64,000 nucleotides of DNA from Holtermannia corniformis (taxonomy: Eukaryota > Basidiomycota > Tremellomycetes > Holtermanniales). The stretch lies in contig BCIJ01000027.1 in the NCBI GenBank assembly GCA_001599935.1, forward strand, positions 81,077 through 145,076. Reading direction: 5' to 3'. The notes beneath the pieces are model-generated. The model did no database searches, was not told the origin of the DNA, and was given only the letters and a program-made list of their open reading frames with translations. The translations under genes and the position numbers were made by a program. Shown here in pieces: positions 45,092 to 53,618 of this stretch (position 1 is the first letter of the stretch; each line of letters starts with the position of its first letter).

Positions 45092-46803
45092 ATGCCGCCG
45101 CGCAGACCCACTCGGTCAACAGCAGCAGCGCCGAGCGAGCCCATCATCATCAGCTCGAGCCCAGAATCTGTACAGGCTCCCACGGCAGTCAAAAAGCCAG
45201 TCGTCCCCGTCAAGCGTTCATCCAAGAAGCCAGTCATGACAGCAAAGCACAAAGTGGTCGATGCCCCGCCCGTGATCCCCGTGCTCCCACTCGAAAAGGT
45301 CGAGATGGAGAAACGAGGTGAAAGCTCAAAGTCGCCGGGTAGGCTCACGCCGCCGAGTCGGACGCTGGTGGCCGACGAGAGCTCAGAGGAAGACATCTTT
45401 GATATGAGCAAGCGAGCGAAACGAGCTGCTGTGATCCGCCGTATGTCCCTGTCAACGTGGGGCGTATGTGGATACGCCGCTAATCTCGCTAGCCCCCTCC
45501 CCACCTCTCGGTCAGCCCATCTACACCCTCTCATCCGATTCAGACTCAGACGAGATCACCACGAGCCCTCGTAAACGCCGCAAGAAGTCGTCGCCGATCA
45601 AACCCAAGATCAAGTTTCGGCCGGAACCAGAGTGGGCCAAGGAGGGCTCACTGGCGAGTCGGGGAGGCAGTGTGCTAGATGATGCAGTCGATCTCAAAGG
45701 CAAGGGCAGGGCGAGGTGTGTGGGCACTCTCGAGTGACGGCGCTGACGGAGCTGCTGCAGTGTCCCTCTGAGTGCGAGCGTGACCCCCGTCAAGCTCAAG
45801 ACTGCAAGACGGCGTCAGGTCTCGCTCACGCCACCGCCAGAGATCGATCCAGCTCAGATGGCCGCTGCGAAAGCGAGGGTCAGGTGGGTCCTCGTCCTTC
45901 CTATCCTGGCGGGCTTCATGTCACCCGCCTGTCTGCAGTATGCCATATTGACTGATGACCCCGCTCAGAGATCACGTTATGCGCCCAGCCGCCCCGGTCG
46001 AAGACGACGAGCCATCACCTCCCAAACCCACTGCCTCTCGCACCGGCACGCGCTCACAATCACCCATCAAAGGCCGCATCATCACCATCTCGCTCCGCAT
46101 GGTCGCGGATCCTGAACGCGCACAGAACCCAGCCATAGCTCTACAGAGCTATTGCAAGCTACGCTCGTTTCGCGTTGGCCTTGTGCGTTGTCGTCCTGGG
46201 GCGGTCATGAGGCTGATGCGCATCCGGGCAGGACTCACCGCTCGACAACATGTATCGCACGTTGGCGGATCGGATCAAGAAGCCGAAAGAAGAGTTAGTG
46301 TTGACGTACAACGGGCAAAAGATCATGTCGAGCCGGTTATCGCCTGCCAATCTCGGTATAGACGGCGATTGTACAATGGGTCGGTGAACGCCAAGCGGTA
46401 TAGTGTGCTGACGCGATGCATAGACGGTTACGAAAAGACCATCTACGACTCGATCGAGGCCGACAAGCGCAAGACGGACGCCGAGCGCCTCGCACGGCTA
46501 ATGCAGGTCGAGTCACCCCCCGCCGAAGCTCAACCCTCGCCCGAGCGGCCACCATCCGACCCAGATCCCTCGGAAGAGCTGACGCGCCTCATCATCCGCA
46601 ACGCGGCCGGCGTCGAAGTCAAGATGAAAGTCAAGCCGAATTCAATCTGCAAAAACATGGTTGCCTTCTTTTGCCGCAAAGCCGAGATTGAAGACAGCGT
46701 GGCGGCCAAGCTTCATCTGTATATCGATGGTGAGAGGATGGAGCCCGATGCCGAGATTGGCGACGCGGGCTTGGAGCGGGATGATGTGGTGGATATCCGC
46801 TGA
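45092..46803 (+). CDS. RAD60: RAD60/Esc2/NIP45-type SUMO-like-domain protein
   Basis: Genome-stability factor that works with the SMC5/6 complex and SUMO machinery. ATG 45092 (MPPRRPTRSTAAAPSEP) is followed by SUMO-interaction-like hydrophobic/acidic motifs (EPIIISSSPES; PIYTLSSDSDSDE) and basic nuclear signals (SPRKRRKKSSPIKPKIK). The first SUMO-like domain is split over exons (GRIITISLRMVADPE; DSPLDNMYRTLADRIKKPK; ELVLTYNGQKIMSSRLSPAN). The second is TRLIIRNAAGVEVKMKVKPN, AAKLHLYIDGERMEPDAEIG, ending LERDDVVDIR. There is no C-terminal GG, as expected because RAD60 is not conjugated. About 430 aa after splicing. The region around 46100-46230 holds an intron or introns I placed only roughly. 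Confidence 0.85.
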
Positions 46804-46899
46804 GCGGAGTGGGTAGGGTTGGATCTCGGGGTGATGGGGCATTGTCATTGTCATTGTAGCGAGCTGGCGATAGAGATCAGCATGTATAGCAGCGTATTG

Positions 46900-48285
46900 T
46901 CATGCGGCGCACGGCTCGAGCAGGCCGTGGTAGTCTCCGTCTTGCTCGACGGGCAGAGGTAGTGGAAGCGCTACGCGGAGATTGGCGGCGTCTTGCAGCA
47001 GCTGTGACTGTCAGAAAGCGAACGGTTCTGTCAGGCCAGCCATACCCTATCGACATCCATCGGAGGCAGGTCAAGCAGCATCAGCTTGGCTTCCGACCCA
47101 TCGAGCTCTTCTAGTGTCCTACGCCCATCAGCGCCGTCCCCACAGCAAGCGCGCACTCCTTGCAGGTCGCCAAGATCGACACGCAGATGTAGCAATGCAG
47201 CTCAAACATGTTGTCTGACGCAAGGTACGTATCTGCCTGGGTCAGCCACGAACCCTGGCAAAGGTGAGAGCGACGTACCCCACAGACGCAACACGTCGCC
47301 GAGCCACATTTCGCGACTGAGCATGGATTTGAGCCAACAGGTCGCGACTTGCCAGAACGGGACTTGTTCTTGCTCAAAGTACTCGTGCAGTTCCGGCTGC
47401 GCGAGCCGGAACAGAGTGAGCAGGGTTGCGAGTCGCGAGGGCAGAGGAGGAAAGGATCCTATGACTGGTCAGTATAACCTGGATGAATGCCGGGCAGACA
47501 CTTGCGCATCCTCTCCATGAGTTTCAAGAAGCCGTTGTACACTGCCACATTGCGGCTCAAACAGCACGCAAACGGCGTCACAAGGTAGACCCAATCCACC
47601 TCGTTCCCTCCCCATCCGCCGGTAAACTCCTTCAGCCTCTCGCGGTACTCTTGAGGCTCCGCATCACCCAAGATTGTATGGTAATACTTGCCAAGGACGT
47701 TTTCGACCAGGGACAGGTATGCATGCCGAGGAAGTGGTGCAGACGGTGGACTTGGCAGCAGTGACCGCGGGCGGAGTGTGAGTGTATCGAAAGGGTCATC
47801 CGGCGATGCTGAGGGTGAAACGGCCGTCGTCACGGTCTGGGAGCGCTGACTGTACCCGTCGCGTTGTGTGAAGCCGCTTCCTGGCCCGTGGGAGCTTTGA
47901 GGGGCGTTTGCAGCGTCTGGTGCACCGTTTGTAGCTGTCAGCGAGGTGATCAGGCTAGCATACGTTGGCGACTCGAAGCGGTGGGTGTGGTGGGCCAAAG
48001 CGGCGGGCAGAAGCACAGATGTGAGGTAGGAGGGCAGGCTCGATGACAGGGAGGAGTATGTTGTGTTGAGTGTCAAGGCGGACGTGATCTCGGCCGCTGG
48101 GCGGCATCAGTAACAGGGCGGATCGTCCAGCGGTTGACGGACTCTTATGCTGCGAGAGGACACCCAGCAGGTACATCCAGACTTCCTAAGCCACGTCAGC
48201 ATCATCCCAATGGGATACCGGCGCAATCCACCCCTCTAACACGGGATGCGATGCCATGCCTAGCATGCTCTCGCAGCTTGAGCAT
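46900..48285 (-). CDS. TBC-domain protein, possibly catalytically inactive
   Basis: TBC proteins act as Rab GTPase activators. ATG 48285 gives MLKLREHARHGIASR, spliced to EVWMYLLGVLSQHKTAEITS, the normal TBC opening (L..GI...R..VW..LLG). A long low-complexity insert follows (SVSPSASPDDPFDT). Then HAYLSLVENVLGKYY, WVYLVTPFACCLSRNVAVY, GFLKLMERM, and LATLLTLFRLAQPELHEYFE, QVATCWLKSMLSREMWLGDV, LRLWDTYLASDNMFELHCYI. The C-terminal motifs are clear, but I see neither the IxxDxxR arginine finger nor the YxQG glutamine finger; DWVYLVTPFA stands where YCQG usually does. The end is EPCAA. About 400 aa. It may be a pseudo-GAP. Confidence 0.75.
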
Positions 48286-48493
48286 GTCGACATGTCTATA
48301 GCAACTCAGCACGGCGCACAGCGTGGGGATGGGACCTACTGCTCCGAGTTGAGGAGCTGCACGGGGTAAGCTTGCAGCTAATACGTATCAATCATGCATA
48401 CCTCAACATAATCGAGCAAGTTTGTACCCATTGTCAAACGCCAAGGACGATGTATAGAGCTCAACAGGCAACCGCGGTTGGTGCATACATGCC

Positions 48494-48570
48494 GCTAGCA
48501 TGCGGCTATCATACAGCTAGCATTGCGCTAGCATTGCGCTAGCATGTTGCTAGCATGTTGCTAGCACATA
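48494..48570. repeat. 11-bp tandem repeat (GCTAGCATTGC type)
   Basis: GCTAGC recurs at 48494, 48516, 48527, 48538, 48549 and 48560: five copies at exact 11-bp spacing plus one a double step away. Units alternate between GCTAGCATTGC and GCTAGCATGTT. Each contains a palindromic GCTAGC (NheI-type) core. Confidence 0.85.
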
Positions 48571-49115
48571 GCTATGCCGCGTTCTCGAGGCCGGTGCGGT
48601 GCTGCACGCAGCAATAATCCTGCGTCAACGAGCATGCATGGGCCTGCTCGTCGGGAGATCGTTCATTACAAGTACAGACCGTGCCACGCTGTTCTGACTG
48701 ACCGGCCTCCGCTCAGATCGTGGCCGGGATACGGCTGCACATATCGATCGTGCGGCCAGCGATCAAATCTTCGAGGGAGACTGCCGGACGTTCGATATCC
48801 TTGAACTTGCCGGTTGCCGCGGACAGCGCGCTCAGAGCTGGGATCTGAGGGCGTCTCGAGCCAAGATGGACGAGTTGAGGGTTTGTCTATCAGCTGCCAC
48901 GGACGAGCTCGCTGATACGCGCAATCAACGCTTACGCCAACCAGAGACGCATCCGAGTCGACGCATAGCAATTTGGTCTATGCGCGTATAACCTGTCTGC
49001 AGATTCGACTTACTCTGCCAACCCTTGCTAATGGTCATTGGACATATCGGAGCTAATCAAAAAGCGCGTCTCAAGTCATGTTTACACTCTACTTGTCGCA
49101 TCACAGTCCTGCGAA
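48571..49115. other. Unresolved, possible small spliced gene
   Basis: Between about 48700 and 49035 both strands have long, protein-like frames. On the minus strand possible exons are MTISKGWQ with a GTAAGT donor, then QIAMRRLGCVSGW with a GTAAGC donor, then SSVAADRQTLNSSILARDAL. A different frame gives KFKDIERPAVSLEDLIAG. On the plus strand CLSAATDELADTRNQRL is also open. I could not build one consistent gene. Confidence 0.3.
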
Positions 49116-49915
49116 TCAACAGCAATGCCCGGCAGTCGCATGCTCGACTTGCGCAGTGCAGGTATCGCGCCCGAAGAGAATGAAGCCGGCAGTCTGACCA
49201 AGGAAGATGGCGAGCAGGATGTAGCCGTTGTAGTACATGCCGAGAAGCATCCTGTAGGCGATCAGCGCCCAGAGGGGCACGGACGAGGTATGACTCACAC
49301 CAGGAAAGCGGCAGTAAATTGCGATCCGTATGCGAATCCTCTGATGACTTGCTGTGGCCATGACGGGGTGAGCCTGCCGCCGCGTGTCAGCGTGAGCTGC
49401 AGTGGCTGCAGACTCGAGCGTGGTACCGAGCAGAGTCCTTCGTGGTACGCTTGGCGAGCTATAGAGCAAACACGATGCCAAGAGCTGCACGGCAGTCGAA
49501 AACTCACTGCACGATTGACGTAGAGCCACTGTCAAGCTTCGGGGTGCCAAGCACCGGCGTTGTTTCGCCTGGGACAGATCCCGCAGACTGCTACTGTGGT
49601 CAGCGCCGTTCGATACACATGTTTTTACGCACCTTTGCACTAGCGAGGATCCAGCGGTCGTACTCCCTCGCCAGCCTACGCACACCCTCGATAGCCATGA
49701 CGAGGAAGAAGACGCCCATGACGGTGCCCGCGAACCCGCCTTTGGAGCGGACGTGCCACGAGCGAGCGATGAAACATGCGTCGACCGTATACCAGTTCCA
49801 CAGCATGGAAACTGCCGATGTTAGTCCGCTGCTGAGCTAGGACTGAAGAGATGTAAGAATACCACGTACTCTTGCATGCTGCCGCTGTGCTGTTGGAGGA
49901 ACCGCCCATGTCCAT
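49116..49915 (-). CDS. CTR-family copper transporter
   Basis: Trimeric plasma-membrane or vacuolar copper importer. ATG 49915 gives MDMGGSSNSTAAACK, a short Met-containing N-terminus. Exon 2 is VSMLWNWYTVDACFIARSWH, VRSKGGFAGTVMGVFFLVMA and EGVRRLAREYDRWILASAK: TM1 with the preceding MLWNW and the F-A-G...GVF signature. After small exons (PGETTPVLGTPKLDSGS) come LRGFAYGSQFTAAFLV and AYRMLLGMYYNGYILLAIFL, GQTAGFILFG, giving TM2 with the MxxxM-like LLGMYYN region and TM3 with GxxxG-like packing. The C-terminus (RDTCTAQVEHATAGHCC) ends in Cys-Cys, likely metal-binding. Few extracellular Met motifs, so it could be an intracellular-membrane type. About 180-190 aa. Confidence 0.82.
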
Positions 49916-50425
49916 CTTGGCTGCTCTGAAAATGAGAATCCGCGGGTTGATAGGCAAACAGAGCGTTCAGCTGCCTACCGGCCTCTATGTACTTGCACGG
50001 CCATCGCAGTGCATCGCCCCAGCGCTAGCGATGATTGGATGATCTGCAGCGCTAAGACCAGGCGCCATTTGCTTGGGTCCTTTAGAGTTTGTCGAAAAGG
50101 CCGCGTGGGCTGAGGCATTTGCTGTGCGGATAGGTGCATCGCCCTGGTGTTACTATGTATTACATTTCAGAAGATTGGCTAGGGCGCCTACTGTCAACAC
50201 AGTGTCAAGGAACGACTTGAATTGGAAAGGCCAGACTTGCCCACGGATCATCTCATCATCCGTCTTTATTGCGCGACGCATACGGTGGACGGATAGTGCC
50301 AGGTAGAGTTTTCGTTTTGATTCCGCAAAATCGCAACCGTGAATCATGAACCTGGCGACTACCACTTGCAACTTTGCAGACTGAATTCTGATATGATCAA
50401 TCATGCTCATGTCAAGCATATGAGG
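49916..50425. other. Intergenic, no gene recognised
   Basis: Upstream of the CTR gene; only short frames without motifs up to the truncated repeat. Confidence 0.45.
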
Positions 50426-50615
50426 GTAAGACAAGAACCATAAAGTGGTCTCGGGAGATTAGGGTAGCCTTTGCTTAAAATATGATTAAAGCTCTCGAAG
50501 ACTCGAGCTTGTACAATTGTTCAGCAAGTCCCCCGCCGCGGCCACTGCACGCGGCCAATCCCCGTATGTCCCAACTCCATTAACCCCTTGTGCCTCCTCT
50601 GCCTGGCCCGTAACA
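50426..50615. mobile_element. Truncated copy of the MITE-like element
   Basis: Aligns to the right half of the element at 27468-27975. Shared blocks include GGGAGATTAGGGTAGCCTTT, the AAAGCTCTCGAAGACTCGAG tract, and the terminal CTGCCTGGCCCGTAACA. The left half and left inverted repeat are missing. Substitutions and small indels distinguish the copies, so the insertions are not recent. Confidence 0.75.
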
Positions 50616-50712
50616 AATGTAAAGATGATGGCCGAAGCTATGCCCCTGTACAATCCTCGCATCTCAGCCACTTACTTGTATGCTCCCCCTGTTTAGCAAC
50701 CTCTCATATCCA

Positions 50713-50788
50713 GTCATGTGACCAAGCAGCCGGTCATGTGACCCTGCTACGACTAGAGGGGTCATGTGACTCACTCGTCTTCATGTGA
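50713..50788. promoter_or_regulatory. Cluster of E-box palindromes
   Basis: GTCATGTGAC occurs at 50713, 50733 and 50761, with a TCATGTGA core at 50781. Spacings are 20, 28 and 20 bp. On the other strand each reads GTCACATGAC, which fits the RTCACRTGAY consensus of bHLH-type factors (Cbf1/USF/MITF class). The nearest genes are CTR (start 49915, transcribed away) and member C (3' end at 51111), so no clear target gene is adjacent. Confidence 0.5.
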
Positions 50789-51110
50789 AGAGATTCTGCT
50801 TAACTATGCGAGAACAACGTTAAGACTACCTAACCAAAACTCGCATGCCTAAAATCGCTTGGGTGCGAATTCCAGAGTCATACTACACAGTCTAGTTTGC
50901 CCTAGCTGTACTATGAATCCTACAGCCCTCTTATCAGGGCTCTAGCTAACTCAATGTCAACCTCAGAGTTGATGTTGAGCCCCTCAACTGATCAGTTTGC
51001 AAAAGTGTCAACTTCGGCCTGAAGAGTCGAACTGCGAACTGCCAACCACGGACTCAAAACCCTTCCTGGCACTATCCGTCCACCGTAGACGCAGCCTCAT
51101 GTCCCTGCAC

Positions 51111-52407
51111 TCAGATAGTTGCCTTGATGGTGCGCGAAACCTTGATCGTCATTGCGGGGTCCATGAGATCTTTGAGTGTATATGATGGCAATGTCTTGCC
51201 GGTGTGCTTGCGAAGCACCGGATCCCAGACGACTCCGCCGCCGTTTTGGATAGAATATACACTGGAGAAATTGCGGTACGACCTCACCTGCGAACGGCAT
51301 AAGTATAACCTCGCGTTCGATCACTGACACTAACCAAGTCGATGAGGTCCGCCACAAAGCACGCGCGGTCCTCCGGGAAGGAGTAGAGATTATGGTAAAA
51401 TTCCCACGCGTGGTCGTCTGCCAATGGCCCTTTGAGCTGGGGCCTGCGCACGAAGAGCAGACAGGCTGTTTTGCCGCAGATCCTCATACCCTGATGCGAT
51501 ACGAGATCGAACCGGCGCATCTGATGAACGACGTGTCGACGAAGCGGCACGTCGAGCTGGCGAAGGGCTTCCATTGAGAAGTCTTCTACGTCACTTGGCC
51601 AGCAGGTGGCCTTGACGCGAGACGGGATCGTGGCGGATTGCAGAATGGCCAGTACGGGAATATCGCCAACTGAGGCAGCCCATGAGCACCCACGTGCGCA
51701 TGAAAGTCACTCGAAGATGCTCACCTGCATCCCACAGTGTCTCGATCTCTTCGGACAGTACTAGGCCGTCCAGATCCGCCAGTCCGGCTGGCAGCGTACG
51801 GTGTACGAAACGGCTGCCCGTCTTGGTCAGGACCACGGCAAGCATGCCAATCACATACTTTGACGGGTCAGTAGACCCTCCCAAGTCCCTCGAGCGACTC
51901 ACGAGGTTCATTTGTGAATTGAATAACTTGATGAAGTCTTCAAGATCCGACTGTGCAAGAACAGGTTCGATACGAACCAATTGTCTGGCTTCTTCGACCC
52001 TGGTCACCTGACGTGTGGTCAGCCTTGTCCTGCTTTTGCGAGTATCACAGACCTGTAACTCAAACAGCGATTCTAGCCCCACGAAGCCAGCCTCATAGCC
52101 CTCAAAGTACGTGATTCCGACGTAGTGCGATGGATCCATGTCGGAGCTGACCTTCGTCCTCGAGATTGTTTCCATTGACTTCATGAGATCATCAATGACC
52201 GATTTCGGGACGTCTTGCAAGCGTAGAGTGTGCTGAGATGCCGTCAATGGCAGCTGAAAAGAGCCTCCCGGTAACGCTCACCAGACGTTCAACGAGATCT
52301 CTTGCACCAGGCACATCGAGTACCGAACGTCCAGTCATAGTAGGCACGTAGAGCACCTTGGGCCGGTGAAGTTGCTTGACATAACCGCGGCCATGGTAGC
52401 GGAGCAT
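51111..52407 (-). CDS. Uncharacterised protein, family member C
   Basis: I do not recognise a domain. ATG 52407 gives MLRYHGRGYVKQLHRPKVLY, then VPTMTGRSVLDVPGARDLVE. A short intron joins to LPLTASQHTLRLQDVPKSVI. Later blocks are MDPSHYVGITYFEGYEAGFV, VEEARQLVRIEPVLAQSDLE, GMLAVVLTKTGSRFVHRTLP, FSMEALRQLDVPLRRHVVHQ, CGKTACLLFVRRPQLKG, DDHAWEFYHNLYSFPEDRAC and a last exon ending MTIKVSRTIKATI. Six exons with good GTGAGC/GTCTGT donors. The helix-DP-Y-VG stretch and the LLFVRRP...DDHAW.FY stretch resemble blocks of members A and B (DPGDVYAVG; LLYVVP...RDHEYIMAYW), suggesting distant homology. About 390 aa, acidic, no targeting signal. Confidence 0.6.
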
Positions 52408-52495
52408 TTGACAAGCAGATCACACGTGGTCGTACGCGTCGCGTTCAAACCCACAGCAACTTAAGCTTGATTTGGATTCCAGCCACTCAATTGAG

Positions 52496-53200
52496 ATGGC
52501 GTCACGCGTGCGTTCCTTGTTCCAAGTGTCTCAGCTAGCTGAAATTCGCCGGCCTCAGCGAAGTTGTTCACGAGGCGAAATACGTGGAAGTTTTCTCCAA
52601 CCTGACCACCGAGCGGCTGCCGGTGCGCTACAGATCTTGCAAGTGGGACGAGGCAGCGGTCGAACTGCACAAAGCCATCGGCGAACACACTCTCCAGTAT
52701 TTGACCCGTTCGACGCACCGCGTCGACGCTTCAGTGCGCTCGTACACAGATCTGGAATGAAGGTACTGACTGCCATAGATGGAAGCAGGCATTCGAGAGC
52801 TCATCTCGCCGTTACTGTTTGCGCAGCAGACTAGGCAGAGAATATCAGTCTACAGTCGGCCGGAGCACGCAATGCGAATTTCGTAAACATTGAAGTCGAC
52901 CTTCGAGAAGGGTTCACCATGGTGCACCCAGAGCAGACGTCGAAGCGGATTACCTTGAACGACCCTCAGGGCATCGACGAGCCCAATCACGTCATCGGAG
53001 TCGCAAACTACGGAGCGTCCTTCATCGACCTCCGGTCCGCCAAGCTGAGTGCGTAACAAACTCCCGGGCAGAGTCGGAGGCTACCAAGTCCGGATCAGTC
53101 AGCTCGCTTGACGCTGATCACGGCAAAGAGCTGCTATTGCACGTCGTTCATCGCTTGCGGCGTATCTTGGAACTGAAGAATTCAAAATGCCAGCCTGACC
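52496..53200 (+). CDS. Uncharacterised spliced gene, possible family member D (partial)
   Basis: Protein-like exons on the plus strand: LKFAGLSEVVHEAKYVEVFS, NLTTERLPVRYRSCKWDEAA, VELHKAIGEHTLQYLTRSTH (52527-52735), then after an intron ENISLQSAGARNANFVNIEV, DLREGFTMVHPEQTSKRITL, NDPQGIDEPNHVIGVANYGA and SFIDLRSAKL. A GTGCGT donor leads to KLLLHVVHRLRRILELKNSK and another GTGAGT donor at 53201. The start at ATG 52496 needs a 31-nt intron, so it is doubtful, and the 3' end is not resolved. The NDP...PNH stretch and following helix resemble members A and B. Antisense frames here are also open but less protein-like. Divergent from member C. Confidence 0.45.
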
Positions 53201-53618
53201 GTGAGTGCCATTCCTTGCGGCTGTGAGGTTTGGCGTGCTGCGGTGTTTCGGAGTTGTGCAGTTTGCAGGGGCTTAATGACGTGGCGCTCTCGTGTTCGTG
53301 TTCGAGTTCCCACCGTCCCACCCGCGCACGAGAGCTGAATACATCGAGCACCCGCTCCCAGAGGCCATTCGGATGTACCGGTGCAGGCGACTCTGTGGGA
53401 GCACACAGCTAGGTACAACGAGAGAGGAAGTACGAGGAAGTCAGGGGACGGTACTGGCTGGTAAAGACGAAACTGTCACGTGCTCTCTACCTGTTGCCGC
53501 GTGCCTAAGAAGATTCTGGTCCCAAGCCTAAAATTCCCTCTAAGCGACGGACGGCCTATCTCGCTTGCCAATACGTGACAACCGGCGTCCTCCCCTACCT
53601 CACCAACTATCTTGTGCG

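Noticed and set aside
51840..52010. Apparent internal repeat in member C (DPSHYVG and DPSKYVIG)
   Set aside because: The second DPSK lies inside a GTGAGT...CCCGTCAAAG intron, so it is not in the protein.
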